Shown: one piece after another, positions 21,696 to 32,131 of the stretch
How positions within the stretch are numbered: the first letter of the stretch is position 1
How the letters are laid out: each line of letters starts with the position of its first letter
Origin: Yersinia aldovae ATCC 35236
GTDB taxonomy: Bacteria > Pseudomonadota > Gammaproteobacteria > Enterobacterales > Enterobacteriaceae
Direction: 5' to 3'
Assembly: GCF_000173735.1 (NCBI RefSeq)
Contig: NZ_ACCB01000039.1
Coordinates: forward strand, 1 to 39,855
Length of the DNA stretch: 39,855 bases
Translations under genes and position numbers: made by a program
The notes under the pieces: model-generated
Seen by the model: the letters and a program-made list of their open reading frames with translations, nothing else
Databases searched by the model: none
Told to the model about the DNA's origin: nothing

Positions 21696-22080
21696 CTAAA
21701 CGCCCAACCGCTTTATTTATTGGCATCATGCCGCTTCACGGCTTTTTCTTCTGTGGGTAGATAAAAAGTATTAGCCTGATTTAGTTCTATAATTAATGGT
21801 TAATGTGGTGTTAAGCGCAGGGTTAATGATACTCAGGCAGTGTTTTATTTTTTTGATGAGCGGAAATTCAGTTGGTCGTCAACACCATTGCCTGTTGTGT
21901 CGAGAATTGCTGTTTGCCTGCCAGAAATTCTGACGTTATGTTAATAAGTTGGTTGCGTTAATAACGATCTAATCATAACTAATAAGAATAGGACGGCGGG
22001 GCGTTGTGCCTTTCCTACCGGATTGTGTGGAAATGACTTCCCGCAGTCCAATGAGCAAACTAAGCCTGGAGGCAAAACCC
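21696..22080 (+). other. ilvIH upstream regulatory region
   Basis: About 385 nt, AT-rich, with no supported gene; the ilvI frame is open back to 22006, but the added codons are not conserved. In E. coli the ilvIH promoter is activated by Lrp bound at several upstream sites and relieved by leucine. The length and composition fit such a region, but I cannot assign individual Lrp boxes or a convincing promoter by eye. Confidence 0.4.
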
Positions 22081-23808
22081 ATGGAGATGTTGTCAGGAGC
22101 CGAGATGGTGGTCCGATCGTTAATCGATCAGGGCGTTAAGCATGTATTCGGTTATCCCGGCGGGGCCGTACTTGATATCTACGATGCCCTGCACACGGTC
22201 GGAGGCATCGATCACGTGCTGGTGCGCCACGAACAAGGTGCGGTTCACATGGCCGATGGCTATGCACGGGCAACCGGTGAGGTGGGGGTGGTGCTGGTGA
22301 CTTCAGGCCCCGGTGCGACGAATGCGATTACCGGTATCGCCACCGCTTACATGGATTCAGTGCCGATGGTAGTGCTCTCCGGTCAGGTGCCAAGCTCGTT
22401 GATTGGCTTTGACGCTTTTCAGGAATGCGACATGGTGGGGATCTCCCGCCCAGTCGTGAAACACAGCTTTCTGGTGAAACGCACTGAAGATATTCCAACC
22501 GTACTGAAAAAAGCCTTCTATCTGGCCTCAACTGGCCGCCCTGGGCCGGTGGTGATCGATTTACCAAAAGACATCGTTGGCCCGGCGGTAAAAATGCCTT
22601 ATGCCTACCCTGAACAGGTCAGCCTGCGCTCTTATAACCCAACGGTGCAAGGCCATCGTGGGCAGATTAAACGTGCGTTGCAAACTATTTTAGCGGCTAA
22701 AAAGCCGATTATGTATGTCGGCGGCGGGGCAATTAATGCGGCCTGTCATGAAGAGTTACTGACGTTGGCTGAGACGTTGAATTTGCCGGTAACCAGTTCC
22801 CTGATGGGGCTGGGGAGTTTCCCTGGTACGCACCGCCAAAGTGTGGGTATGCTGGGGATGCACGGCACGTTTGAAGCCAATATGGCGATGCACAATACGG
22901 ATCTGATTTTTGCCGTTGGCGTGCGCTTTGATGACCGTACCACCAATAATCTGGAAAAATATTGTCCGGATGCCACTGTGGTACACATTGATATTGATCC
23001 GACCTCCATTTCGAAAACCGTCAACGCCGATATCCCAATAGTGGGTGATGCCAAACAAGTTCTGGTACACATGCTGGAGTTGTTACCTCAGATCGATTGC
23101 GCGCAGGATTGTGATAGCTTGCGCGATTGGTGGCAATCCATTGAACAATGGCGTGCACGCAGTTGCCTGAGCTACAGCAAAGACAGCGGTAAAATCAAGC
23201 CGCAGGCAGTGATCGAAGCCTTACACCGTCTGACCCAGGGCGATGCTTATGTCACCTCCGATGTCGGTCAACACCAGATGTTCGCCGCACTCTACTATCC
23301 ATTTGATAAACCACGCCGTTGGATCAACTCAGGTGGCCTGGGGACGATGGGTTTTGGCTTACCGGCAGCACTTGGCGTTAAGCTGGCGTTACCCAATGAG
23401 ACGGTAGTTTGTGTCACCGGCGATGGCAGTATCCAGATGAATATTCAGGAATTATCCACCGCACTGCAATATAACTTGCCGGTGTTGGTGCTGAACCTGA
23501 ATAACCGCTATCTTGGCATGGTGAAGCAGTGGCAGGACATGATCTATTCGGGCCGTCACTCGCAGTCCTATATGGATTCTCTGCCTGATTTCGTCAAATT
23601 GGCAGAAGCCTATGGTCATATTGGTGTTTCTATCCGCACACCGGATGAGCTGGAAAGCAAACTGGCTGATGCATTGACACAACTATCCGAGACTAATCGT
23701 CTGGTATTTGTGGATGTGACTGTCGATGAAACAGAGCATGTTTACCCGATGCAGATTCGCGGTGGTGGCATGGACGAAATGTGGCTTAGCAAAACGGAGA
23801 GGACATAA
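22081..23808 (+). CDS. ilvI: Acetohydroxyacid synthase III large subunit IlvI
   Basis: A 575-residue ThDP- and FAD-dependent catalytic subunit making acetolactate and acetohydroxybutyrate for valine, leucine and isoleucine. The N terminus has [15 protein letters not shown] with the active-site glutamate in [16 protein letters not shown]. The ThDP-binding GDGSIQMN...NN motif lies near residues 445-475. The C terminus [19 protein letters not shown] is identical in pattern to E. coli IlvI. I chose ATG 22081 ([11 protein letters not shown]) with GGAGG 8 nt upstream; the longer frame from 22006 is not conserved. ilvH starts 3 nt after its stop. Confidence 0.95.
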   Translation: MEMLSGAEMVVRSLIDQGVKHVFGYPGGAVLDIYDALHTVGGIDHVLVRHEQGAVHMADGYARATGEVGVVLVTSGPGATNAITGIATAYMDSVPMVVLSGQVPSSLIGFDAFQECDMVGISRPVVKHSFLVKRTEDIPTVLKKAFYLASTGRPGPVVIDLPKDIVGPAVKMPYAYPEQVSLRSYNPTVQGHRGQIKRALQTILAAKKPIMYVGGGAINAACHEELLTLAETLNLPVTSSLMGLGSFPGTHRQSVGMLGMHGTFEANMAMHNTDLIFAVGVRFDDRTTNNLEKYCPDATVVHIDIDPTSISKTVNADIPIVGDAKQVLVHMLELLPQIDCAQDCDSLRDWWQSIEQWRARSCLSYSKDSGKIKPQAVIEALHRLTQGDAYVTSDVGQHQMFAALYYPFDKPRRWINSGGLGTMGFGLPAALGVKLALPNETVVCVTGDGSIQMNIQELSTALQYNLPVLVLNLNNRYLGMVKQWQDMIYSGRHSQSYMDSLPDFVKLAEAYGHIGVSIRTPDELESKLADALTQLSETNRLVFVDVTVDETEHVYPMQIRGGGMDEMWLSKTERT

Positions 23809-23810
23809 TT

Positions 23811-24305
23811 ATGCGCCGCCGGATTTTATCAGTTTTACTGGAAAACGAATCAGGTGCGCTCTCAAGAGTGGTGGGCCTGTTCTCCCAGCGTGGTTATAAC
23901 ATTGAAAGTTTGACGGTAGCACCGACCGACGATCCTACACTGTCGCGCATGACTATTCAGACCGTGGGCGATGCCAAAGTTCTGGAGCAAATTGAGAAGC
24001 AACTCCATAAGCTGGTGGATGTACTGCGGGTGAGCGAACTGGTTTCAGGCTCACATGTTGAGCGCGAAATCATGCTGGTGAAGTTACAGGCCAGCGGTTA
24101 TGGCCGTGAAGAAGTTAAGCGCTGCACTGAAATCTTCCGTGGGCAGATTGTGGATGTGACCGCCACGCTCTACACCGTGCAGCTTGCTGGCACCAGCGAC
24201 AAATTGGATGCATTCCTCAACGCGGTACGAGAAGTGGCAGAAATCGTTGAAGTGGCCCGTTCCGGTATTGTCGGTGTGTCACGCGGCGACAAGATTATGC
24301 GTTAA
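23811..24305 (+). CDS. ilvH: Acetohydroxyacid synthase III regulatory subunit IlvH
   Basis: A 164-residue regulatory subunit that gives the IlvIH enzyme its valine feedback and full activity. The N-terminal ACT domain is evident ([20 protein letters not shown], then [20 protein letters not shown]), followed by the C-terminal domain of the family. E. coli IlvH is 163 aa. Start ATG 23811 follows the ilvI stop by 2 nt, so translation is probably coupled. A strong terminator lies 35 nt after the stop. Confidence 0.95.
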   Translation: MRRRILSVLLENESGALSRVVGLFSQRGYNIESLTVAPTDDPTLSRMTIQTVGDAKVLEQIEKQLHKLVDVLRVSELVSGSHVEREIMLVKLQASGYGREEVKRCTEIFRGQIVDVTATLYTVQLAGTSDKLDAFLNAVREVAEIVEVARSGIVGVSRGDKIMR

Positions 24306-24340
24306 CTCTAGTCATAAATGTTGATTCATCTTCGAATATC

Positions 24341-24370
24341 AGGCTCGGCATGTGCGCTGGGCCTTTTTTT
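24341..24370 (+). terminator. ilvIH terminator
   Basis: AGGCTC (24341-24346) pairs with GGGCCT (24359-24364, one T-G pair), and the transcript continues with a run of seven Ts and more T-rich DNA. Confidence 0.7.
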
Positions 24371-24455
24371 CCTTTATTTTTTAACCTGGATGCGGTTATA
24401 GAGTGGTTAAAGCGGTTGCTCAATAGTGCGTTCTGCGGTTAGATCTATAGCAGGC

Positions 24456-24482
24456 TATATCCATAGTTAAACTATGTCTATA
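24456..24482. promoter_or_regulatory. 27-bp operator-like dyad upstream of cra
   Basis: TATATCCATAGTT and AACTATGTCTATA are inverted repeats around a central A at 24469. The inner seven bases of each arm are perfect (CATAGTT-A-AACTATG) and 11 of 13 positions match overall. It lies about 120 nt before the cra GTG. It does not look like the Cra operator (TGAAACGTTTCA type). A protein-binding site or a short hairpin are both possible. Confidence 0.45.
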
Positions 24483-24602
24483 CGTCGCTAAGTCTGGCCT
24501 ATAACCCTCTGGTCCATAGGTAAGATTGATAAGGCTCTGGGATTCCAGACCTGGCAGGCAATTCTGCCTTTCACCACTTTACTGGGTTTATAAGGGGTTA
24601 AC

Positions 24603-25607
24603 GTGAAACTGGATGAAATCGCGCGTCTTGCGGGCGTTTCGCGCACAACGGCCAGTTATGTCATTAATGGCAAAGCGAAACAGTACCGGGTCAGCGATAA
24701 AACAGTAGATAAAGTTATGGCGGTTGTCAGGGAACATAACTATCACCCAAATGCCGTCGCGGCAGGATTGCGTGCGGGCAGAACCCGCTCGATCGGTTTG
24801 GTTATTCCGGATCTGGAAAATACCAGCTATACCCGTATTGCGAATTATCTGGAGCGTCAGGCACGTCAGCGTGGTTATCAGTTACTTATCGCCTGTTCTG
24901 AAGATCAGCCAGATAATGAAATGCGCTGTATTGAGCACTTATTACAGCGCCAGGTTGATGCCATTATTGTTTCCACGGCTTTGCCGCCAGAGCATCCATT
25001 TTATCAGCGCTGGGCGAATGACCCACTCCCGATAATTGCACTCGATCGCGCGCTTGATCGGGAGCATTTTATCAGTGTGGTGGGGGCGGATCAGGAAGAT
25101 GCCCAGATGTTGGCACAAGAACTGCGTTCATTTCCGGCGGAGTCAGTATTGTATCTGGGGGCATTACCCGAACTGTCGGTCAGTTTCTTGCGGGAGATGG
25201 GGTTCCGTGACGCATGGAAAGACGATCCACGCAAAGTCGATTACCTGTATGCCAATAGCTACGAGCGCGAAGCGGCTGGGGTACTATTTGCACAGTGGCT
25301 GAAGACCCATCCAATGCCACAGGCGTTATTTACCACCTCATTCCAGCTGTTACAGGGCGTTATGGACGTCACGCTCAAACAGAGTGGGCGGTTGCCGACC
25401 AATCTGGCGATTGCGACTTTTGGTGATAACGAACTGCTGGATTTCCTTGAGTGCCCGGTATTGGCGGTCGCACAGCGTCATCGTGATGTTGCCGAACGCG
25501 TGCTGGAGTTAGTGTTAGCCAGCCTGGATGAACCGCATAAACCGAAACCGGGCTTGACCCGTATTCGTCGCAATCTGTTTCGTCGCGGCAGCCTAAGCCG
25601 CAAATAA
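24603..25607 (+). CDS. cra: Catabolite repressor/activator Cra (FruR)
   Basis: A 334-residue LacI/GalR-family regulator that binds fructose phosphates and controls glycolysis and gluconeogenesis genes. The N-terminal helix-turn-helix [20 protein letters not shown] is followed by the hinge and the periplasmic-binding-like effector domain ([12 protein letters not shown]...). Length equals E. coli Cra (334 aa). The start is a GTG at 24603 with AAGGGG 5 nt upstream. It sits downstream of the ilvIH terminator in the same order as E. coli ilvIH-fruR, and is convergent with alaE across a shared hairpin. Confidence 0.95.
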   Translation: MKLDEIARLAGVSRTTASYVINGKAKQYRVSDKTVDKVMAVVREHNYHPNAVAAGLRAGRTRSIGLVIPDLENTSYTRIANYLERQARQRGYQLLIACSEDQPDNEMRCIEHLLQRQVDAIIVSTALPPEHPFYQRWANDPLPIIALDRALDREHFISVVGADQEDAQMLAQELRSFPAESVLYLGALPELSVSFLREMGFRDAWKDDPRKVDYLYANSYEREAAGVLFAQWLKTHPMPQALFTTSFQLLQGVMDVTLKQSGRLPTNLAIATFGDNELLDFLECPVLAVAQRHRDVAERVLELVLASLDEPHKPKPGLTRIRRNLFRRGSLSRK

Positions 25608-25621
25608 TCTACGTTTCAACC

Positions 25622-25647
25622 AATCAGGGCACCCGTTGGCCCTGATT
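25622..25647. terminator. Bidirectional hairpin between cra and alaE
   Basis: AATCAGGGC (25622-25630) and GCCCTGATT (25639-25647) form a perfect 9-bp stem with an 8-nt loop, 15 nt after the cra stop. The flanking T-content is modest on both strands. Confidence 0.6.
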
Positions 25648-25716
25648 ATTATCAGTAAGTGGTTCGGGTGAACGAACGCAGCCAGCACAGCGGCCCTTTG
25701 AAAGATGGCGGGGATA

Positions 25717-26157
25717 TCAAACATAACCTGCGACGCGGAACAAACGGCGGCAATACTCCAAAAAGTAACCATAAGCCACGCCCATCGCCATCGATACGAC
25801 GGCATTGCTGGTGACCGCAGTGGTGATTTGTTCTAAATCTGCACCAACAGCCCACAGAATTATGGCATAAACCGGCGACTGGAAACTGACATAAGCCAGT
25901 AGGTCAGCCATATTTCGCGCCCAAACACGCTCGCCTGCGTAGCGGCGGGCAAAACGAATGAAAGCATCACGATAGACACCATAAGGCCAGGCAATAAGAA
26001 TATTGACCGGTATTGAAACCAGCCGTGAAGAGAGTGACTGCTGGAATGTCATTCCTGAAATCACGATCTCAATTGCCATACCGATGATAAAACAATAAAC
26101 CACGAGTGCAAAAGTATCGGCTGCGGCACTGCGCAGGCGAGATCCAGTTGAAAGCAT
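25717..26157 (-). CDS. alaE: L-alanine exporter AlaE
   Basis: A 146-residue inner-membrane protein of the AlaE (YgaW) family that exports L-alanine. Four apolar segments are visible, with the conserved [21 protein letters not shown] stretch, [14 protein letters not shown] and the C-terminal [12 protein letters not shown]. coli AlaE is 149 aa but lies elsewhere on its chromosome. I chose ATG 26157 ([21 protein letters not shown]) with GGAG 9 nt upstream; the frame is open ten codons further to 26187. It stands alone on the minus strand, convergent with cra, and its promoter must lie in the AT-rich DNA upstream. Confidence 0.9.
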   Translation of the reverse strand: MLSTGSRLRSAAADTFALVVYCFIIGMAIEIVISGMTFQQSLSSRLVSIPVNILIAWPYGVYRDAFIRFARRYAGERVWARNMADLLAYVSFQSPVYAIILWAVGADLEQITTAVTSNAVVSMAMGVAYGYFLEYCRRLFRVAGYV

Positions 26158-26997
26158 TGTGATTGACTCCCTACATAGGGTAAACATCTGCTACAAAGCC
26201 CATGATTGAGATAATTAGCAGGTTTTATATTTCGCTTATAATTGCAATGCCAGTTGTTTATTTTGTCTTTTGGCTTTTTGTGTAGTTTACAGTGTTGTTA
26301 TTTTTAATATAACCAGCTTAAAATTTTTATTTTTAACATTTGGCTGGTTTTTATACTTCCTGCGGTGAAGATCTGGGCTTGTTGTGGTGATTTAAATGGC
26401 ATGTAGTAGGATTTTCTTTAAAAAACAGCGATTTGATTTTCTGAACAACAATTGGGGAAACAAAACGAGTAAGGGAGGTCGAGCAAAATCGTAAATAACA
26501 GTGCTTCAAAAAAACAATTTCCCTCATTGGGTTAATTTAAGATTTATCTGTCTGAAGATATTCATATTTCACTGATATCGGCAAATAGGTGCTAATAATT
26601 TATTTCAAAATAGATTAATCCCTCGCGACTAATTGAAGTAAAATGCCGCACCGGATATGGCCTGTTTTTTACGCGGGTATTATTGCCGCGCGGTGGTTTT
26701 GATCGCCAATTGTGGCGTAGTTCCTCAGAAAACACCGGCTGCAACGGGATTTGTCTTAATCGTGTTTAATTTTTAGTCGTGCATTTTTTAACCTAAAAAT
26801 GAGACATTCCTTGCAGAAGGAAATAATGAGACAATTAAACGACAATTAATTATTTATTTAAGCCGCCGAAATTACTAACAGAAAAATAGCCCGTTTATCA
26901 TGACGTTAATTTCTATTTCAATCACTAAAGTAGCCCCTTCTGCGAGATATATCTCAAGAACTGCCCATAAATATTGTCAAAGCGCATCGGCTCTGGC
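26158..26997. other. Gene-free region between alaE and the dcw promoter
   Basis: About 840 nt without a supported gene, mostly AT-rich. AACCAGC (near 26311) and GCTGGTT (near 26343) could form a 7-bp stem with a long loop followed by Ts. AATGAGACA occurs twice about 30 nt apart near 26800-26835; the second copy lies in a 7-codon frame behind AAGGAAATA. None of these is convincing as a gene. Confidence 0.4.
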
Positions 26998-27027
26998 TTG
27001 ACAAGGTTTTCATACCATCCGTAAACT
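26998..27027 (+). promoter_or_regulatory. Promoter of the dcw cluster (Pmra)
   Basis: A perfect -35 TTGACA (26998-27003) and a -10 TAAACT (27022-27027) are 18 nt apart, about 60 nt before mraZ. This corresponds in position to the E. coli mra promoter that drives the first genes of the cluster. Confidence 0.75.
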
Positions 27028-27035
27028 CTTTAATG

Positions 27036-27060
27036 TGGGGATTTGTGGGATAAAGTGGCG
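27036..27060 (+). promoter_or_regulatory. MraZ operator: three TGGGN repeats
   Basis: TGGGG (27036-27040), TGGGA (27046-27050) and TGGCG (27056-27060) recur with exact 10-nt periodicity just downstream of the -10. MraZ is known to bind such direct repeats next to the mra promoter and repress its own operon. The third box has one mismatch. Confidence 0.75.
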
Positions 27061-27088
27061 AATTGGGTCATGAAGGGGTAACTCAGTC

Positions 27089-27547
27089 ATGTTTCGTGGG
27101 GCAACGATGGTTAACCTCGACAGCAAAGGGCGGCTTGCCGTACCTACCCGATACCGGGATTTGCTGACCGAGGAATCGCAAGGCCAGATGGTCTGTACCA
27201 TAGACCTTCACCAGCCATGCCTGTTGCTTTATCCACTCCCTGAATGGGAAATCATCGAACAGAAATTATCCCGTCTGTCGAGCATGAATCCGGCTGAACG
27301 TCGGGTTCAGCGTTTGCTGTTAGGACATGCCAGTGAATGTCAGATGGATGGTGCCGGGCGCTTGCTGATTGCCGGAACATTGCGTCAGCACGCTGGGTTG
27401 AATAAAGAAGTGATGCTGGTTGGGCAGTTCAACAAGTTTGAACTGTGGGATGAACAGACCTGGTATCAACAAGTCAAGGATGACATCGACGCAGAACAGT
27501 CCACTCAGGAACCTCTATCTGAGCGGCTACAGGACTTATCGCTATAA
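27089..27547 (+). CDS. mraZ: MraZ, transcriptional repressor of the dcw cluster
   Basis: A 152-residue protein with two SpoVT-AbrB-like domains (about 5-60 and 75-125), each with the family DXXGR motif: [15 protein letters not shown] and [14 protein letters not shown]. coli MraZ is also 152 aa. It binds the TGGGN repeats upstream and represses mraZ-rsmH and following genes. ATG 27089 has AAGGGG about 10 nt upstream. First gene of the dcw cluster; rsmH follows after 2 nt. Confidence 0.95.
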   Translation: MFRGATMVNLDSKGRLAVPTRYRDLLTEESQGQMVCTIDLHQPCLLLYPLPEWEIIEQKLSRLSSMNPAERRVQRLLLGHASECQMDGAGRLLIAGTLRQHAGLNKEVMLVGQFNKFELWDEQTWYQQVKDDIDAEQSTQEPLSERLQDLSL

Positions 27548-27549
27548 GC

Positions 27550-28512
27550 ATGGTAGATAACAAAAAAAGTGTAGATAACAACTACAAGCACACAAGCGTA
27601 TTGCTGGATGAGGCGGTTAATGGCCTGAACATCCGCGATAACGGCATCTATATTGACGGCACTTTTGGCCGTGGTGGTCATTCGCGTCTGATTCTGTCCC
27701 AGCTTGGGCCAGAAGGGCGTCTGATTGCAATTGACCGTGATCCGCAAGCTATCGACGCGGCGAAATCAATTACCGACTCACGCTTTTCTATCGTACACGG
27801 CCCATTTTCTGATTTAGCGCATTATGTGCGGGAATTGGATTTGGTTGGTCGTATCGACGGCGTCTTGCTGGATTTGGGCGTTTCCTCCCCCCAACTAGAT
27901 GATCCTGAACGCGGCTTCTCTTTCATGCGTGACGGGCCGCTGGATATGCGAATGGACCCTACCCGTGGCTTGTCAGCCGCCGACTGGCTGATGAAAGCCA
28001 GCGCTGATGATATCGCTTGGGTATTGAAAACGTTTGGCGAAGAGCGTTTTGCCAAACGGCTGGCCAAAGCGATTGTTGAGCGCAACCTCACTCAACCGAT
28101 GACACGTACCAAAGAGTTGGCGGATTTGATTGCCAACGCCAGCCCATTTCGCGAAAAACACAAACACCCAGCCACCCGCAGTTTCCAGGCTATCCGCATC
28201 TACATCAACAGCGAGTTGGAAGAAATTGAGCGCGCGCTTGATGGTGCTCTTGAAGTTTTGGCACCAGAAGGTCGTTTATCCGTTATCAGTTTCCATTCGT
28301 TGGAAGACCGAATCGTTAAAAACTTCATTCGTCATCACAGCCGTGGGCCACAAGTGCCGGCGGGGTTGCCGTTGACGGAAGCACAGCTACGCAGCATGGG
28401 TGGTCGCACACTGAAATCGGTTGGCAAAATGATGCCACCGGACGCTGAAGTGGCTGAAAACCCACGGGCGCGCAGCTCGGTATTGCGTTTTGCCGAGAGG
28501 ATTAACGGGTGA
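27550..28512 (+). CDS. rsmH: 16S rRNA m4C1402 methyltransferase RsmH (MraW)
   Basis: A 320-residue SAM-dependent enzyme that N4-methylates C1402 of 16S rRNA. Visible motifs include [22 protein letters not shown] (SAM site, about 37-46), [27 protein letters not shown] and the catalytic-site [13 protein letters not shown]. The protein starts with about seven residues more than E. coli MraW before the shared NYKHTSVLL. It overlaps ftsL by 4 nt (GTGA), so ftsL translation is probably coupled. Confidence 0.95.
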   Translation: MVDNKKSVDNNYKHTSVLLDEAVNGLNIRDNGIYIDGTFGRGGHSRLILSQLGPEGRLIAIDRDPQAIDAAKSITDSRFSIVHGPFSDLAHYVRELDLVGRIDGVLLDLGVSSPQLDDPERGFSFMRDGPLDMRMDPTRGLSAADWLMKASADDIAWVLKTFGEERFAKRLAKAIVERNLTQPMTRTKELADLIANASPFREKHKHPATRSFQAIRIYINSELEEIERALDGALEVLAPEGRLSVISFHSLEDRIVKNFIRHHSRGPQVPAGLPLTEAQLRSMGGRTLKSVGKMMPPDAEVAENPRARSSVLRFAERING

Positions 28513-28829
28513 TAGGCAATGAGCGCCACGGTTTAGTCGGGGTCATTGGCGGAGATTTAATCCGTAATGCCAAGATCCCATTGATTCTACTGGTCGCGGT
28601 GCTGGTGTCTGCCGTATTGGTTGTGACCACCGCCCACCGCACGCGTTTGCTGACCGCAGAGCGCGAACAGTTGGTACTGGAACGCGATGCGCTGGATATC
28701 GAGTGGCGCAACCTGATTTTGGAAGAGAACGCGCTGGGCGATCATAGCCGCGTTGAGCGTATCGCAACCGACAAACTGAAAATGCAACACGTTGATCCAT
28801 CACAAGAAAACATTGTGGTTAAACCATAG
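28509..28829 (+). CDS. ftsL: Cell division protein FtsL
   Basis: A 106-residue bitopic division protein. A short cytoplasmic part is followed by one membrane helix (about 22-43, [18 protein letters not shown]) and a periplasmic coiled coil rich in Leu, Glu and Arg ([18 protein letters not shown]...). FtsL joins FtsB and FtsQ to activate FtsWI at the septum. The start is a GTG at 28509 that overlaps the rsmH stop. Length is slightly shorter than the 121 aa of E. coli FtsL, mainly at the N terminus. It precedes ftsI by 64 nt. Confidence 0.93.
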   Translation: MIGNERHGLVGVIGGDLIRNAKIPLILLVAVLVSAVLVVTTAHRTRLLTAEREQLVLERDALDIEWRNLILEENALGDHSRVERIATDKLKMQHVDPSQENIVVKP

Positions 28830-28867
28830 CGTTTTTTTTAATTAAATTAAAGGAATCAGTCGCCACC

Positions 28868-28897
28868 ATGACTCGTAGCAGCCAAGGTAACGCATGA
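28868..28897 (+). CDS. Nine-codon upstream frame overlapping the ftsI start
   Basis: ATG 28868 opens MTRSSQGNA, and its TGA (28895-28897) overlaps the ftsI ATG (28894-28896) as ATGA. AAAGGA lies about 13 nt upstream of the mini-frame, a poor distance. It could couple translation into ftsI, but it may be chance. Confidence 0.2.
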   Translation: MTRSSQGNA

Positions 28898-30657
28898 AAG
28901 CAGCGCGCCCCGGGAAGTTAAAGCGCCAGGAAGAACAAGCCAGCTTTATAAGCTGGCGCTTTGCGTTGCTGTGCGGCTGTATTTTGCTGGCATTGGTCGG
29001 GTTGATGCTACGTACGGCTTATCTGCAAGTGATCAATCCCGACAGACTGGTGCGCGAGGGCGATATGCGCTCGCTACGCGTTCAGGAAGTGCCTACCGCG
29101 CGTGGCATGATAAGTGATCGCTCAGGCCGGCCACTGGCGGTCAGCGTACCGGTTAATGCGGTATGGGCTGACCCAAAAGAGTTGATCGAACGTGGTGGCA
29201 TTACATTGGATACGCGCTGGAAAGCCCTGTCTGATGCGCTGGAAATCCCGCTGGATCAACTGGCAACCCGCATTAACGCCAATCCGAAAGGGCGCTTCGT
29301 CTATTTGGCGCGTCAGGTTAATCCCGCCATTGGCGACTATATTCATAAGCTGAAATTGCCCGGTATCTATCTGCGCCAGGAATCCCGCCGCTACTATCCA
29401 GCAGGTCAGGTGATGGCTCACATTATTGGCGTCACTAACATTGACGGCCAAGGTATTGAAGGTGTTGAGAAAAGTTTCGATCGCTGGCTCACCGGGCAAC
29501 CCGGCGAGCGCACCGTGCGTAAAGACCGCTTTGGCCGCGTGATCGAGGACATCTCTTCCGTTGATAGCCAGGCGGCACACAATCTGGTGCTGAGTGTTGA
29601 TGAACGCCTACAAGCGCTAGTGTATCGCGAGCTGAATAATGCGGTGGCCTTTAACAAAGCGGAATCAGGCACGGCGGTACTGGTCGATGTGACCACCGGC
29701 GAGGTGTTGGCAATGGCCAACAGCCCCTCTTATAACCCGAATAACCTGACCGGTACGCCGAAAGATGCCATGCGTAACCGGGCGATAACCGATATTTTTG
29801 AACCCGGTTCGACTGTGAAGCCAATGGTAGTGATGACGGCGTTGCAAAATGGCGTTGTGAAAGAAAACAGCGTGCTGAACACCTTGCCGTACTTTGTTAA
29901 CGGTCACCAAATTAAAGACGTGGCCCGTTACGCTGAGCTATCCGTGACCGGGATTTTACAGAAGTCGAGTAACGTCGGTGTGTCTAAACTGGCGTTAGCG
30001 ATGCCATCCTCAGCTTTGGTAGAAACTTACTTAAAGTTTGGGTTTGGGAAAGCGACCAATTTGGGGTTGGTCGGAGAAAGCAGTGGCTTATATCCTAAAA
30101 AACAACGGTGGTCTGACATAGAGAGGGCCACCTTCTCTTTCGGCTACGGGCTAATGGTAACGCCGTTACAACTAGCGCGAGTCTATGCAACCATCGGCAG
30201 CATGGGGATTTATCGCCCGCTGTCGATTACCAAAGTTGACCCGCCAGTGGCCGGTGAACGCGTTTTCCCTGAACCGCTGGTGCGTACCGTGGTTCATATG
30301 ATGGAAAGCGTGGCATTACCTGGCGGCGGGGGTACCAAAGCGGCCATTAAAGGCTACCGTATTGCCATTAAAACCGGTACTGCCAAGAAGGTCGGCCCGG
30401 ATGGCAAATATATGGACCGATACCTCGCTTACACCGCCGGCGTAGCGCCCGCGAGTAACCCTCGATTTGCTCTGGTTGTGGTCATCAATGACCCGCAAGC
30501 AGGGAAATATTACGGTGGTGCGGTTTCTGCACCGGTGTTCGGTGCCATCATGGGCGGCGTCTTGCGTACCATGAACATTGAACCTGATGGGTTACCCACC
30601 GGTGATAAAAGCGAATTAGTGATTAATACAAAAGAGGGTTCAGGTGGCAGATCGTAA
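28894..30657 (+). CDS. ftsI: Septal peptidoglycan transpeptidase FtsI (PBP3)
   Basis: A 587-residue class B penicillin-binding protein that cross-links septal peptidoglycan with FtsW. A membrane anchor lies at about 20-42, then the pedestal domain with the family [13 protein letters not shown]. The transpeptidase domain has all three active-site motifs: STVK with Ser306, SSN at 358-360 and KTG at 493-495, each one residue earlier than in E. coli. The start ATG 28894 follows AAGG. Its last 14 nt overlap the murE start. The C-terminal 40 residues are likely cleaved as in E. coli. Confidence 0.95.
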   Translation: MKAARPGKLKRQEEQASFISWRFALLCGCILLALVGLMLRTAYLQVINPDRLVREGDMRSLRVQEVPTARGMISDRSGRPLAVSVPVNAVWADPKELIERGGITLDTRWKALSDALEIPLDQLATRINANPKGRFVYLARQVNPAIGDYIHKLKLPGIYLRQESRRYYPAGQVMAHIIGVTNIDGQGIEGVEKSFDRWLTGQPGERTVRKDRFGRVIEDISSVDSQAAHNLVLSVDERLQALVYRELNNAVAFNKAESGTAVLVDVTTGEVLAMANSPSYNPNNLTGTPKDAMRNRAITDIFEPGSTVKPMVVMTALQNGVVKENSVLNTLPYFVNGHQIKDVARYAELSVTGILQKSSNVGVSKLALAMPSSALVETYLKFGFGKATNLGLVGESSGLYPKKQRWSDIERATFSFGYGLMVTPLQLARVYATIGSMGIYRPLSITKVDPPVAGERVFPEPLVRTVVHMMESVALPGGGGTKAAIKGYRIAIKTGTAKKVGPDGKYMDRYLAYTAGVAPASNPRFALVVVINDPQAGKYYGGAVSAPVFGAIMGGVLRTMNIEPDGLPTGDKSELVINTKEGSGGRS

Positions 30658-32131
30658 CTTGCGCGACTTACTCGCTCCTTGGGGGCTAGACCTCCCGGAG
30701 CGTGCGCTACGGGAAATGACATTAGACAGCCGTGTTGCCGCGGCCGGGGATGTATTTGTCGCCGTTGTCGGCCATCAGACGGACGGGCGCCGCTATATCC
30801 CGCAAGCCATCGCCCAAGGTGTGGCGGCAGTGATTGCCGACGCCGAAGGGGTCGCACCGGATGCCAGCATGGTCGAGATGCATGGCGTGCCAGTCATTTA
30901 TCTGCGTAATTTGAACCAGCACTTATCCACGCTGGCGGGGCAATTTTACCATCAGCCGGGTGACGCATTACGTTTAGTCGGTGTGACGGGAACCAACGGC
31001 AAAACCACCACCACACAACTGCTGGCGCAATGGAGCCAGGCATTGGGTGACACCAGTGCGGTGATGGGCACGGTTGGTAATGGCTTGCTAGGGCAGGTTA
31101 TCCCGACGGAAAACACCACCGGCTCAGCGGTTGATATTCAGCATTTGCTGCGCAATTTGGTGGATCAAGGGGCAACTTTTGCGGCGATGGAAGTCTCCTC
31201 CCACGGTTTGATTCAGAACCGCGTAGCCGCCTTGCCGTTTGCCGCCGCAGTGTTTACTAACTTAAGCCGTGATCATCTGGATTATCACGGCAATATGGCC
31301 AGTTACGAAGCGGCGAAATGGCTGTTGTTCTCCACTCATCAATCCGAACACAAAATTATCAATGCTGACGACGAAGTGGGCCGCCGCTGGCTCAGCCAAT
31401 TGCCGCAAGCAGTCGCTGTCAGCATGGAAGGCAATGTCCCTACCGGCTGGAAAGGCCCGTGGCTTTTTGCCAGTGACGTTCAATATCATGATAATGGTGC
31501 CAGCATCGCGTTTGATTCAAGCTGGGGCGCAGGCCAGTTAGAAAGCCGCCTGATGGGAGCTTTCAACGTCAGTAACCTGCTGGTAGCACTGTCAACGCTG
31601 CTCTCGCTGGGTTATCCGTTGGCACAATTATTAGCCGCCGCGCCTCACCTGCAACCAGTGTGTGGGCGGATGGAAGTGTTTAACGCTCCGGGCAAACCGA
31701 CGGTAGTCGTGGATTATGCCCACACCCCGGATGCCCTGGAAAAAGCGTTGGCAGCGGCACGTTTACACTGTAAAGGCCAGTTGTGGTGTGTGTTTGGCTG
31801 CGGTGGCGATCGTGACAAAGGTAAGCGCCCACTTATGGGCGGTATCGCAGAACAACTGGCTGATCGAGTCGTTGTCACCGACGACAACCCGCGCAGCGAA
31901 GAGCCACAGGCGATTATCGCCGATATCCTCAGTGGCTTGCTCGATGCCGGCCATGCGCAGGCGATTCATGGCCGCGCAGAGGCAGTAACCAGCGCCATCA
32001 TGCAGGCCAAAGAAGACGATGTGGTGCTGATTGCGGGCAAAGGGCATGAAGATTATCAATTGGTTGGCAATCGCCGCCTGGATTACTCTGACCGAGTCAC
32101 CGTCGCGCGTCTGCTGGAGGTGGTGGCATGA
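30644..32131 (+). CDS. murE: UDP-MurNAc-tripeptide ligase MurE (meso-diaminopimelate adding)
   Basis: A 495-residue Mur ligase adding meso-diaminopimelate to UDP-MurNAc-L-Ala-D-Glu. The ATP site is [13 protein letters not shown] (about 110-122). The DNPR motif at 414-417, which recognises diaminopimelate, marks it as the Gram-negative type rather than a lysine-adding enzyme. The start is a GTG at 30644 inside the end of ftsI (14-nt overlap), as in E. coli, with the conserved [13 protein letters not shown]. It overlaps murF by 4 nt. Confidence 0.95.
   Translation: MADRNLRDLLAPWGLDLPERALREMTLDSRVAAAGDVFVAVVGHQTDGRRYIPQAIAQGVAAVIADAEGVAPDASMVEMHGVPVIYLRNLNQHLSTLAGQFYHQPGDALRLVGVTGTNGKTTTTQLLAQWSQALGDTSAVMGTVGNGLLGQVIPTENTTGSAVDIQHLLRNLVDQGATFAAMEVSSHGLIQNRVAALPFAAAVFTNLSRDHLDYHGNMASYEAAKWLLFSTHQSEHKIINADDEVGRRWLSQLPQAVAVSMEGNVPTGWKGPWLFASDVQYHDNGASIAFDSSWGAGQLESRLMGAFNVSNLLVALSTLLSLGYPLAQLLAAAPHLQPVCGRMEVFNAPGKPTVVVDYAHTPDALEKALAAARLHCKGQLWCVFGCGGDRDKGKRPLMGGIAEQLADRVVVTDDNPRSEEPQAIIADILSGLLDAGHAQAIHGRAEAVTSAIMQAKEDDVVLIAGKGHEDYQLVGNRRLDYSDRVTVARLLEVVA

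Noticed and set aside
26816-26850. Seven-codon frame (MRQLNDN) behind AAGGAAATA
   Set aside because: Good ribosome-binding site, but too short, with no terminator or regulatory codons and no gene close downstream.
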